Shown piece after piece: positions 16,750 through 24,860 of a stretch of 64,000 nt of DNA. Both the position numbers and the translations under genes were made by a program. Within the stretch, counting starts at the first letter, position 1; each line of letters opens with the position of its first letter. This stretch comes from CBDBFH01 sp965204775 (GTDB lineage Bacteria > Pseudomonadota > Alphaproteobacteria > JAPOUT01 > G958296285), in NCBI GenBank assembly GCA_965204775.1, contig CBDBFH010000024.1, forward strand, positions 1 through 64,000, read 5' to 3'. The notes below the pieces were generated by a model. It had not been told where the DNA came from and did no database searches. It worked only from the letters and a program-made list of their open reading frames with translations.

Positions 16750-17429
16750 CCCCCGCCTCCCTTCGGGCGCTCCTCGTAGGGCAGCGCGCCCGTCTCCAGA
16801 AAAATCACCGTCTCGGCAATGTTGGTCGAGTGATCCCCGGCCCGCTCCAGATGCTTGGCAATGAACAGCAAATCCGTGCAGGTCGTAATCACCCCGTGAT
16901 CCTCAAGCATATAGGTCAGCAGCTCCCGGAAAATCGAATTGAACATCTCGTCCAGCTCCTTGTCGCCCAGCCAGACCGCCCGCGCCTTGCCAATGTTGCG
17001 CTCGGCATAGGCGTCCAGCGCATCCTTGACCTGCGTCAACGTCCGCCGCCCCATCCGCTGAACCCCGCCCGCAACATTGCGCGGAAACGGCGCGTCCTGC
17101 TCGCCGATCCGCCGCGCAATCCCCTTGGCCAGATCGCCAATCCGCTCCAGCTCCCCCGCCGTCTTCATCGCCGCCACCCCCTGGCGCAAATCCCGCGCCA
17201 TCGGCTGGCGCAGCGCCAGAATCTGAACCACCTGCGCATCAATATCCACCGTCAGCCGGTCCAAAATCCGGTCGTCGGCAACCAGCTGGCCGGCCAGATC
17301 CCCATCGCCGCTGCGCAGCAAATCCACCGCCCCCGCCAATTGCGCCTCCGCCAGCCCGCCCAGACGCGCAACCAGCGCCGCCAGATCGTCCAGCTCGTCC
17401 GAAAACGCCTTGACTGTGTGCTTGGTCAT
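16746..17429 (-). CDS. phoU: Phosphate signalling protein PhoU
   Basis: All-helical regulator of 227 residues that connects the PstSCAB transporter to PhoR and restrains the regulon when phosphate is plentiful. Two PhoU repeats are visible: the first with LGGLAEAQLAGAVDLL and the metal-binding type segment, the second with AERNIGKARAVWLGDKELDE and LLFIAKHLERAGDHSTNIAE. Length is normal. It sits 11 bases after pstB and overlaps phoB by 4 bases, so translation of the two is coupled. Confidence 0.94.
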   Translation of the reverse strand: MTKHTVKAFSDELDDLAALVARLGGLAEAQLAGAVDLLRSGDGDLAGQLVADDRILDRLTVDIDAQVVQILALRQPMARDLRQGVAAMKTAGELERIGDLAKGIARRIGEQDAPFPRNVAGGVQRMGRRTLTQVKDALDAYAERNIGKARAVWLGDKELDEMFNSIFRELLTYMLEDHGVITTCTDLLFIAKHLERAGDHSTNIAETVIFLETGALPYEERPKGGGG

Positions 17430-17440
17430 CGCTCCGCTTC

Positions 17441-18247
17441 CTAGCCAAACCGGCCGGTAATGTAATCCTGCGTCCGCTCATGGCGCGGATTGGTGAAAAT
17501 CTCCCCCGTCTCCCCCTCCTCAATCAAAACCCCCAGATGAAAAAACGCCGTCCGCTGCGACGTCCGCGCCGCCTGCTGCATCGAATGCGTCACAATCACA
17601 ATCGTATAGCGCTCGCGCAACTCGTCGATTAACTCCTCAATCCGCGCCGTCGCAATCGGGTCCAGCGCCGAACACGGCTCGTCCATCAAAATGATCTCCG
17701 GGCTGACCGCAATCGCCCGCGCAATGCACAGCCGCTGCTGCTGGCCACCCGAAAGCCCCGTCCCCGGATCGCCCAGCCGCTCTTGAACCTCGCCCCACAG
17801 ACCGGCGCGCCGCAGACTCTTCTCGACAATCTCGTCCATCTCCGGACCGCTCCGCGCCATGCCGTGAATCCGCGGGCCATAGGCCACATTCTCGTAAATC
17901 GACTTCGGAAACGGATTCGGCTTTTGAAACACCATCCCCACCCGCTTGCGCAACTCAACCGCATCAACCCCCTCGGCATAAATGTCCTGCCCGTCAATCC
18001 GAATCTCCCCGGCGATCCGGCAGCCGGGAATCACGTCGTTCATCCGGTTCAGGCAGCGCAAAAACGTTGACTTGCCGCAGCCCGAAGGCCCGATCAGCGC
18101 CGTCACCACCCCTTGCCCAATCTCAAGCGAGACGTCGAACAGCGCCTGCTTCGCCCCGTAGAACACATTGACCCGGCTCCCCGATATCTTGACCGGGCGA
18201 TTGGACCGGACCGCCGGCGCCGCCGCCGGCGCGGAAAGAGAAGACAT
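17441..18247 (-). CDS. pstB: Phosphate ABC transporter ATP-binding protein PstB
   Basis: Cytosolic ATPase of the high-affinity phosphate importer, 268 residues. It has the Walker A motif GPSGCGKST, the PstB-specific stretch FLRCLNRMND, the ABC signature LSGGQQQRLCIARAIA and Walker B ILMDEPCSALDPIAT, plus the switch histidine in IVIVTHSMQQA. ATG 18247 (MSSLSAP) was preferred to an upstream in-frame GTG/TTG region overlapping pstA. It works with PstA and PstC encoded just upstream in the same operon. Confidence 0.95.
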   Translation of the reverse strand: MSSLSAPAAAPAVRSNRPVKISGSRVNVFYGAKQALFDVSLEIGQGVVTALIGPSGCGKSTFLRCLNRMNDVIPGCRIAGEIRIDGQDIYAEGVDAVELRKRVGMVFQKPNPFPKSIYENVAYGPRIHGMARSGPEMDEIVEKSLRRAGLWGEVQERLGDPGTGLSGGQQQRLCIARAIAVSPEIILMDEPCSALDPIATARIEELIDELRERYTIVIVTHSMQQAARTSQRTAFFHLGVLIEEGETGEIFTNPRHERTQDYITGRFG

Positions 18248-18260
18248 CGGACCGCCCGCC

Positions 18261-19502
18261 TCACCAGTGGCGCTCAAAGCGGCGGCGCAGAAAAACCGCC
18301 GCCGCATTCATCATAACCAGAAAAAACAGCAAAACCAGTATCGCCGCGCTGGTCTTGGCGGCAAAGGCGCGCTCCGGATTGTCGGCCCACAGATAAATCT
18401 GAACCGGCAGCACAGAGGCCGGATCGGTCAGCCCGCCCGGCGTTTCGGCGATGAAAGCCACCATCCCGATCATCAAAAGCGGCGCGGTCTCGCCCAGCGC
18501 CTGCGCCAGGCCGATGATCACCCCGGTCAAAATGCCGGGCAGCGCCAGCGGAACCACATGATGAAAGACGCTCTGCATCCGCGAGGCACCGACCGCCAGC
18601 GCCGCCTCGCGAATCGACGGCGGAATCGACTGCAGCGCCGCCCGGGTCGCAATGATGATCGTCGGCAGAGTCATCAGCGCCAGAACCATCCCTCCGACCA
18701 GAGGCGTCGAGCGCGGCAGACCAAACCAATTCAGAAAAACCGCCAAACCCAAAAGTCCAAAAATGATCGAGGGAACCGACGCCAGATTGTTGATGTTCAC
18801 CTCAATCAGACTCGTCCACCGGTTCCGGGGGGCCAGCTCCTCCAGATAAATCCCGGCAAAAAGACCGGCGGGAAAACTGATCAAAAAGGTCACCAGCAAA
18901 GTGAAAAACGAGCCAACCAGCGCCGCCCGAATCCCGGCATATTCCGCCTCGCGGCTGTCGCCCTGGGTGAAGAACGCGCTGTGAAACGCAAAGCGCACCC
19001 GGCCTTGCGCCTCCAGCGCCGCCAGCCATCCAATCTGGCGCTCGCTCAAAATGCTCTGCGACTTGTCCTTGCCGCTCTTCAAAAAGGCGTCAACATGGTC
19101 GGAGGCCGAAATCCACAACACGCCCCCCTCCTGTCCCTGCGCCGCCGCCAGCAGGCCGGAGACTTCTTCGTCGGCCCGCGCCCCCACCAGCCCGGCCAGC
19201 GCGCGCCGCGCGCGCCGCTCCCCGGCTTCCGGAAACAGCGCGGCCAGCGCCCCGCGCGCCGACCCCGCCCCCCCCGCCCCCATGCCTTCCGCATCCAGCC
19301 CGATCTGCGCATGGCGGAACGCCGACACCCCGCTCAGCGCAACCGAAAAGATCAAAACAACCAGCATCGCCAGACCCAGCACAATCGCCCCCGCCCCCAG
19401 CAGACGAAAGCGCCGCTCGGCGGCGTGCCGGCGCGCCAGACGCCGCCGCCCGGACAAGTCCCCGCGCCGCGCCGCGCCGCCGGTCACAGCCTCCCCGCTC
19501 AT
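18261..19502 (-). CDS. pstA: Phosphate ABC transporter permease PstA
   Basis: Membrane subunit of the phosphate importer, 413 residues, longer than E. coli PstA. The extra length is an N-terminal DUF3333-type region: a basic stretch RRHAAERRFRLLG, one membrane helix and a periplasmic segment of about 130 residues. The C-terminal permease core carries the coupling EAA loop (EAALAVGASRMQSVFHHVVP). Such long PstA proteins are usual in alphaproteobacteria. Start overlaps pstC stop by 4 bases. Confidence 0.93.
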   Translation of the reverse strand: MSGEAVTGGAARRGDLSGRRRLARRHAAERRFRLLGAGAIVLGLAMLVVLIFSVALSGVSAFRHAQIGLDAEGMGAGGAGSARGALAALFPEAGERRARRALAGLVGARADEEVSGLLAAAQGQEGGVLWISASDHVDAFLKSGKDKSQSILSERQIGWLAALEAQGRVRFAFHSAFFTQGDSREAEYAGIRAALVGSFFTLLVTFLISFPAGLFAGIYLEELAPRNRWTSLIEVNINNLASVPSIIFGLLGLAVFLNWFGLPRSTPLVGGMVLALMTLPTIIIATRAALQSIPPSIREAALAVGASRMQSVFHHVVPLALPGILTGVIIGLAQALGETAPLLMIGMVAFIAETPGGLTDPASVLPVQIYLWADNPERAFAAKTSAAILVLLFFLVMMNAAAVFLRRRFERHW

Positions 19503-20890
19503 TCGTAGCGCTCCCGGTATCTGCGCACCGTGATCAGCGCCGCCGCATTCAAGGCCAGCGTGATCAAAAACAGCATCATGCCCAGCGCAAAGGCCGCCAG
19601 AGTCTTGGCGCTGTCAAACTCCTGATCGCCGACCAGCAGAGTCACAATCTGAACCGTGACCGTGGTCACCGCTTCCAGGGGGTTGGCGGTCATATTGGCC
19701 GCCAGCCCCGCGGCCATCACCACGATCATCGTCTCGCCAATCGCGCGCGAGATCGCCAGCAGAAAGGCGCTGGCGATCCCCGGCATCGCGGCGGGCAGAA
19801 CCACCTTGCGAATCGTCTCCGAACGAGTCGCCCCCAGCGCATAAGAGCCCTCGCGCAAGTCCCCCGGAACCGCCGCGATCACATCGTCGGACAAAGAGGA
19901 GATGAAGGGGATGATCATGATCCCCATCACCACCCCGGCGGCCAGCGCCGACTCCGACGAGGCCGCCAGCCCCAGCTCCGCCGCCAGATCGCGAATTAGG
20001 GGCGCCGCGGTCAGGGCGGCGAAAAAGCCATAGACCACGGTCGGAATCCCGGCCAGAATCTCCAGTAGCGGCTTGACAATCTCGCGCAGACGCCTGGAGG
20101 CGTATTCCGACATATAAATCGCCGACAACAGGCCCACCGGCGCGGCGATCCCGATCGCCAGAATCGTGATCATCAAGGTTCCGGCAAAGACCGGAATCGC
20201 GCCGAAACTGCCGGAAGCCCCAATCTGATCGGCGCGCAAAGCGGTCTGTGGACTCCAGTCCAGCCCGAACAAAAACGCCCCCGGCGAGACCAGAGTGAAA
20301 AAGCGGATGGTTTCGAAAATCAGCGAAAGGATGATCCCCCCGGTGATCACGACCGCCAGCGCCGCGCAGGACATCATAAAGACGCGCAGCGCCTGCTCGA
20401 CCGCCGGGCGCGCCCGCACCCCCCCGGCGATCCGCGCCAGCGCAAAGCCCCCCCCGGCCAGCGACAGCAAAAGACTCGCCCCGGTCAAAAGCCCCCGGCT
20501 GAGCCCAAGCCGTGCGGCATCGGCGGCGGCGGCCTCGGCGACGTCCAGCCCGGCGGCCAGCGCGGACCCGTCTCCGGCGGACTCGTCCCCGGCGGACCCG
20601 TCCCCGGCGGACCCGTCCCCGGCGGAAATCCGCGCCGCCAGAATCCGGAGCGCATCCCGGTCATAGCCGGGAAGCAGGCGCGACAAATCCTCCAGAAAAA
20701 TCGCAGGCAGAACCGCCCGCTCTCCAATCAGCCACAGCCCCGCCAGCGCCAGAGCCGGAACCGCGCTCCACAGCGCCCCATAGGCGCCGGCGTAAAACCC
20801 GGTTCCGCTCTCCCGGCTGCGGCGGCGCCCCAGTCCGTAGAAGACCCCCGCCAGAACCCCGGTCAGAAGGAGCAGACCTGCTATCGGCAT
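19499..20890 (-). CDS. pstC: Phosphate ABC transporter permease PstC
   Basis: Membrane partner of PstA, 463 residues. N-terminal helices and a periplasmic insert precede the permease core with the EAA loop (GSYALGATRSETIRKVVLPA) and the later stretch SRAIGETMIVVMAAG. The periplasmic insert contains a run of five-residue repeats (AGDGS type, residues about 90-110) encoded by a 15-bp tandem repeat; repeat number may vary between strains. The start ATG 20890 lies 31 bases after the pstS stop, in the same operon. Confidence 0.93.
   Translation of the reverse strand: MPIAGLLLLTGVLAGVFYGLGRRRSRESGTGFYAGAYGALWSAVPALALAGLWLIGERAVLPAIFLEDLSRLLPGYDRDALRILAARISAGDGSAGDGSAGDESAGDGSALAAGLDVAEAAAADAARLGLSRGLLTGASLLLSLAGGGFALARIAGGVRARPAVEQALRVFMMSCAALAVVITGGIILSLIFETIRFFTLVSPGAFLFGLDWSPQTALRADQIGASGSFGAIPVFAGTLMITILAIGIAAPVGLLSAIYMSEYASRRLREIVKPLLEILAGIPTVVYGFFAALTAAPLIRDLAAELGLAASSESALAAGVVMGIMIIPFISSLSDDVIAAVPGDLREGSYALGATRSETIRKVVLPAAMPGIASAFLLAISRAIGETMIVVMAAGLAANMTANPLEAVTTVTVQIVTLLVGDQEFDSAKTLAAFALGMMLFLITLALNAAALITVRRYRERYE
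20562..20621. repeat. 15-bp in-frame tandem repeat inside pstC
   Basis: Four adjacent units of GCGGACCCGTCCCCG, the first two with one substitution each, run from 20562 to 20621. They encode SAGDG-type pentapeptides in the periplasmic insert of PstC. Because the unit length is a multiple of three, slippage would change loop length without breaking the frame. Confidence 0.9.
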
Positions 20891-20921
20891 GGCTCCGCCT
20901 CGCCGCCCCGGCTTACCCGGC

Positions 20922-21974
20922 TTACATTGAGAAGGGGGTCAGCGCCCGCGCCGACTCGCGCCTTTTGCGGCGGTCGGCGTCCGGCAACGGAATCAGGCCG
21001 CGGTCGGACAGATAGCCTTCCCCGCCCCAGGCCCCCTCGCTGGTGAACTCGCGCACATAGCCGCTGATCCCCGGAATGACCCCAATATGGTCCTTCTTGA
21101 CATAGAAGAACAGCGAGCGGGAGATCTTGTAGCGGCCCTGCGCGATATTCTCGAAAGTCGGCGAGACCCCCTCAACCCGCGCGCCTTTCAGACGACGCCG
21201 ATTCTGGTCCAGAAAACCGAAGCCGAAAATCCCCAGCGCCTGCTCACTGGCCAGAAGTTTTTGCACGATCAGATTGTCGTTCTCGCCCAGCTCAACGAAA
21301 ACCCCGTCCTCGCGAATCGCATGGGCCGCCGCCTTGAACGCCTGCTTGTTGCGCTTGCGCAGCTTGGCCAGAAGCGGGAATTGCTTCGCCCCGCCCTCCA
21401 TCGCCTGCTCGACAAAGGCATCGCGCGTGCCCGAAGTCGGCGGCGGGCCCATCACCCGAATCGGAATGTTGGGCAGAGCGCGCGAAATGTCACTCCAGCG
21501 CCGGTGCGGATTCTGGACCAGCGCCCCGTCCACCGGAACCCGCGCCGCCAGCGCCTGAAAAATCTGCTTGCGGGTCAGGCGAAACTCCGGGCCGCTCCGG
21601 GCGTTGGCCAGCACAATCCCGTCAAAGCCGATTTTGACCTCCGACAGCGTAATCCCGTTATTCCGGCAGCGCGTGTATTCCGACTGCTTGATCGGGCGCG
21701 ACGCATTGGTGATGTCGGGGTGCCCCGCCCCGATCCCGGCGCAGAACAATTTCATGCCCCCCCCGGTCCCGGTCGATTCGATCACCGGAATCCGGTAGCG
21801 CGTAGCCCGCCCGAAGCGCTCGGCGACCAGCGAGGCAAAGGGAAAGACCGTCGAGGAGCCGACGACCCGAATCTGACTGCGCGCCTGCGCCGCGTCCTGC
21901 GGCCAGGCCGCCCCGGCCAGCGCCAGGGCCAGCGCCGCCAGAGCGGCGGAAAATCGTGCACGGCGTCTAGACAT
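20922..21974 (-). CDS. pstS: Periplasmic phosphate-binding protein PstS
   Basis: Phosphate-capturing subunit of the Pst importer, 350 residues with a Sec signal peptide (FSAALAALALALAGAAWPQ, cleavage near AQA). Phosphate-contact segments are visible: IRVVGSSTVFPFASLVAE at the mature N-terminus, ESTGTGGGMKLFC, DITNASRPI and PPPTSGTRDAFVE. This form, with a PBP-like domain extended between signal and core, is common in alphaproteobacteria. ATG 21974 fits the signal peptide; an in-frame upstream start would add a charged tail. A Pho box about 80 bp upstream indicates PhoB activation. Confidence 0.94.
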   Translation of the reverse strand: MSRRRARFSAALAALALALAGAAWPQDAAQARSQIRVVGSSTVFPFASLVAERFGRATRYRIPVIESTGTGGGMKLFCAGIGAGHPDITNASRPIKQSEYTRCRNNGITLSEVKIGFDGIVLANARSGPEFRLTRKQIFQALAARVPVDGALVQNPHRRWSDISRALPNIPIRVMGPPPTSGTRDAFVEQAMEGGAKQFPLLAKLRKRNKQAFKAAAHAIREDGVFVELGENDNLIVQKLLASEQALGIFGFGFLDQNRRRLKGARVEGVSPTFENIAQGRYKISRSLFFYVKKDHIGVIPGISGYVREFTSEGAWGGEGYLSDRGLIPLPDADRRKRRESARALTPFSM

Positions 21975-22053
21975 TGGTCTGCCTCCCCAGCTTGCCCGCC
22001 CCTCTCTCCGGGCACGCGGGCCGGGGGCGTTGTGCGCCTGGTTAGCCAAATTC

Positions 22054-22072
22054 TATGACGAGTTTATGACAC
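22054..22072 (-). promoter_or_regulatory. Pho box upstream of pstS
   Basis: On the minus strand the sequence reads TGTCATAAACTCGTCATAG. This is two PhoB half-sites (TGTCATA and CGTCATA) spaced 11 bp start to start, the canonical Pho-box geometry. It overlaps the phoR stop codon at 22064-22066 and lies about 80 bp before the pstS ATG, so pstS can be induced separately from phoR. Confidence 0.8.
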
Positions 22073-23383
22073 CCCGCCCCGCCCGCCCTCGTGGAGCGGC
22101 AGGCGAACCTGAAACACCGCGCCCTGCCCCGGCCCCGCGCTCTTGATTTGCAGCTCGCCTTGATGGCGGCTGACAATGTGCTTGACGATCGCCAGACCCA
22201 GCCCGGTGCCGCCGCGCCGCCGGCTCCGGTCCGGTTCGGTCCGGTAAAAGCGCTCGGTCAGGCGCGGCAGGTGCTCGGCGGCGATCCCCTCCCCAAAGTC
22301 GCGAACCGAAAGCACCGCATGCCCCGCCGCCTGCGCCGACAGGCCGATCTCAATCCGCCCCCCCCCGCCATGACGCAGCGCATTGTCGAGCAGATTGTGA
22401 ATCAGAGTCAGCAACTCCTCCCGGCTGCCCCGCACCGGGGCCAGACCCGTGCGCGGCGCAAACATGATTCGCGCTTTGGCCTTGCGCGCCGCCGGTTCAA
22501 AATCCGCCGCCGCCTCTTCAATCAGACCGGCCAGATCCACCGCCTCCTCCGGGCGAAAATGCTCGCGGGATTCGATCCGGCTCAGCGAAAGCAGATCGTC
22601 CACCAGCCGCGCCATGCGCTGCGCCTGCGCTTCCAGAACGCCCAAAAACTTCTTTTGCGCCCCGGCGTCTTCGCGCGCCGCCCCCGACAAAGCCTCCAGA
22701 TAGCCGGTGAAAACCGCCAAAGGCGTCTTCAGCTCGTGGCTGACATCGGCGATGAAACTGCTCCGCATTTCCTGCGAGCGAAGCATTTCAGTCTGCTCCT
22801 GAAAGACCAGAACGATCACCCACTCCCCCCGCCGCTCCGCCGCCGCATAGACCCGGAAGCGGCGCTCGACCGGAACCGGAATCCGGTATTCGACAATCCG
22901 CGCCCCGGCCCGCGCCTCCATCTCCCCAACCGCCTCCAGAAGGGCGGGGCTGCGCACAAGGCCCGAAACATGGCCCCCCATCCCCTCATCCGCCGCCCGC
23001 CCGAAAAGCGCCCGCCCCGCCCGATTGACATAACGCACCCGCCCGCCGGGGCCCAGAACCACAAGCGGATCGGGCAGAAGATCGCCAAGCCGGCGGTCGA
23101 TCAAAAGGTCAGGCCGTGCGCCGTCTGCGCCCGCCCCGCTCCGCCGGTCGCGCCGCCGCGCTCCGGCCAGGCCCCGCGGCCCCGGGGTCAGCGCCGCCGC
23201 CGCCGCCAGCACAACAAAGCCCCCCGCCGCCTGCCATAACTCGACCCGGCCCGCCGCCGCCAGCAGCACCGCCAGAATGCCCCCCACCATCAAAACCCGG
23301 CGCTGCCTTCCCATCCGCCGCCGCGCCCGCGACGGCCAGACCCTGATCCACGAGAAGGGCGGGGGCGAAGAATCGCTTGCCAT
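22064..23383 (-). CDS. phoR: Phosphate regulon sensor histidine kinase PhoR
   Basis: Membrane sensor kinase, 439 residues. Two N-terminal helices (VLMVGGILAVLLAAAG and AAGGFVVLAAAAAL) are followed by a PAS domain (LPDPLVVLGPGGRVRYVNRA), the HisKA domain with phospho-acceptor histidine in SFIADVSHELKTPL, and an ATPase domain with NLLDNALRHG, VRDFGEGI and GGTGLGLAIVKHIV. There is no large periplasmic sensor, as expected for PhoR, which senses phosphate through Pst and PhoU. ATG 23383 is preferred over a TTG three codons upstream. The gene is first in the phoR-pstSCAB-phoU-phoB order. Confidence 0.93.
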   Translation of the reverse strand: MASDSSPPPFSWIRVWPSRARRRMGRQRRVLMVGGILAVLLAAAGRVELWQAAGGFVVLAAAAALTPGPRGLAGARRRDRRSGAGADGARPDLLIDRRLGDLLPDPLVVLGPGGRVRYVNRAGRALFGRAADEGMGGHVSGLVRSPALLEAVGEMEARAGARIVEYRIPVPVERRFRVYAAAERRGEWVIVLVFQEQTEMLRSQEMRSSFIADVSHELKTPLAVFTGYLEALSGAAREDAGAQKKFLGVLEAQAQRMARLVDDLLSLSRIESREHFRPEEAVDLAGLIEEAAADFEPAARKAKARIMFAPRTGLAPVRGSREELLTLIHNLLDNALRHGGGGRIEIGLSAQAAGHAVLSVRDFGEGIAAEHLPRLTERFYRTEPDRSRRRGGTGLGLAIVKHIVSRHQGELQIKSAGPGQGAVFQVRLPLHEGGRGGVS

Positions 23384-23433
23384 AGAGCGCAATCATAGAT
23401 CAGATCGCGGCGATCCTGCCGCAATAATTTGTA

Positions 23434-23466
23434 TGGCAATTATGCGGTAATTACGCGGCAATTATT
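23434..23466. promoter_or_regulatory. Three 11-bp direct repeats in the phoR/SDR divergent gap
   Basis: TGGCAATTATG, CGGTAATTACG and CGGCAATTATT follow each other without gaps. The 11-bp period places AATTA cores on one face of the helix. The block sits between the start of phoR (minus) and the SDR gene (plus) in an AT-rich gap and may be an operator for either. No known motif matched. Confidence 0.45.
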
Positions 23467-23551
23467 AAGCTTCGCTTTCCCCGCGCCGGATCGGCTAGTA
23501 TGAATCGGGGGAAATCCCTGCACACGGGACACAGACGGGGCAAAAACCAAA

Positions 23552-24433
23552 ATGAAAATTTTCGCCGGAAAAACCGCCGTGGTCACCGGCGCCGGCTCCG
23601 GCATAGGCCGGGGCCTGGCCCATGCCTTCGCCGAGGCCGGGGCCGGGGCGCTCGCGCTTTGCGACATCAACGCCGCCCGCCTCGCCGAAACCGCCGCCGC
23701 CGCCGGCAAGGCCGGCTCCAAACTCTTCACCCGCCAGCTCGACGTCGCCGACCGCGACGCCGTCCACGCCTTCGCCGACGACGTCGAGCGCGAACTGGGC
23801 GGCGCCGACATCGTCGTCAACAATGCCGGAGTCGCCCAGATCGCCCGCGTCGAAGACCTCACCTATGACGACCTCGAATGGGTCATGGGCATTCTCTTCT
23901 GGGGCATGGTCTACGGCACCAAAGCCTTCCTCCCCCAACTGCGCCGCCGCCCGCGCAGCTGGCTTGCCAACATCTCCAGCGTCTTCGGCCTCTACGGCGT
24001 GCCGACCCAGTCGGCCTATAATGCCGGCAAATTCGCCATCCGCGGCTTCACCGAAGCCCTGCGCCAGGAAATGAAAGATGAGGGCCTGTCGGTCTCCTGC
24101 GTCTATCCGGGCGGCATCAAGACCAACATCGCCCGCGACGCCCGCCTCCTGCAGGATCAAGACACCCCCGAAGAGCGCGCGCGCATGGCCGAGCGCTTCG
24201 ACGAATTCGCCATCACGACCCCCGAAAAAGCCGCCCTCACCATTCTGCGCGGCATGGCCCGCAACAAGGCCCGCATCCTGATCGGGCGCGATGCGCTCTA
24301 TATGGACGCCGTCCAGCGCCTGTTTCCCTCCAACTATCATCGAATCCTGTTTCGCGGCGCGAATCAGGATAACATCCTCGCCCCTCCGGCGCCCCGCCGC
24401 GCGCCCGAAAAAGACGCCGCCGAAAAGGAATAG
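23552..24433 (+). CDS. Short-chain dehydrogenase/reductase
   Basis: NAD(P)-dependent oxidoreductase of 293 residues. The classical SDR signatures are present: the cofactor loop TGAGSGIGRGLA near residue 13, the NNAG motif (VVNNAGVAQ), the catalytic serine region NISSVFGLYG and the catalytic pair in YNAGK, then YPGGIKTNI after the substrate loop. The substrate is not predictable. A C-terminal extension ends in a charged low-complexity tail. It is followed five bases later by a small secreted protein gene, suggesting cotranscription. Confidence 0.9.
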   Translation: MKIFAGKTAVVTGAGSGIGRGLAHAFAEAGAGALALCDINAARLAETAAAAGKAGSKLFTRQLDVADRDAVHAFADDVERELGGADIVVNNAGVAQIARVEDLTYDDLEWVMGILFWGMVYGTKAFLPQLRRRPRSWLANISSVFGLYGVPTQSAYNAGKFAIRGFTEALRQEMKDEGLSVSCVYPGGIKTNIARDARLLQDQDTPEERARMAERFDEFAITTPEKAALTILRGMARNKARILIGRDALYMDAVQRLFPSNYHRILFRGANQDNILAPPAPRRAPEKDAAEKE

Positions 24434-24438
24434 GGATC

Positions 24439-24826
24439 ATGAAGCGGGCGGGCTGTGCGGTTCTTCTCTTCACGGCGCTGGTTCTGGGCGCGGCGCTCGC
24501 CCCGTCGCCCGCCGCCGCCGCCGCCCGCCCGCCGGGCGTCCCCTGCGGCCCCGGCGACGAAGACCGCTGCGATGCCTGGTGGGCGCGCCAGACCCGGGAA
24601 GTCCATGACTGGATCCTCTCGCAGGCCGCCGAAGACCGGCAGGCCTCGGTGGTCTGCTTTGCGCTGTTCGGCTATCCGGACGGAATCAGCGAAGGAATTC
24701 GCAGCTGTGCGGCGCGGCGCGTCGCCGAGCGCAAATCCATGGCCCATTGCATGGGGCCGGGGCCACGAATTGATGAGTCAGGCATTGCGCGACTGCCAGG
24801 AGGCCTGGAAGCAGGAAAATCCCTGA
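24439..24826 (+). CDS. Small secreted cysteine-containing protein of unknown function, apparent frameshift
   Basis: I do not recognise this family. ATG 24439 opens a clear signal peptide (CAVLLFTALVLGAALAPSPAAAA). The mature part begins GVPCGPGDEDRCDAWWARQT and has five or more cysteines, suggesting disulfides in the periplasm. In the start frame the protein would run to 24855 with a non-conserved tail. A one-base shift near 24750-24762, in a G/C run, instead gives a coherent ending, HELMSQALRDCQEAWKQENP, stopping at 24826. I favour the shifted version and an indel in the assembly or gene. It lies between the SDR gene and cfa. Confidence 0.5.
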
Positions 24827-24860
24827 CCGGAACGGCGCGCCAGGACCGGAGGTGAAGAAG

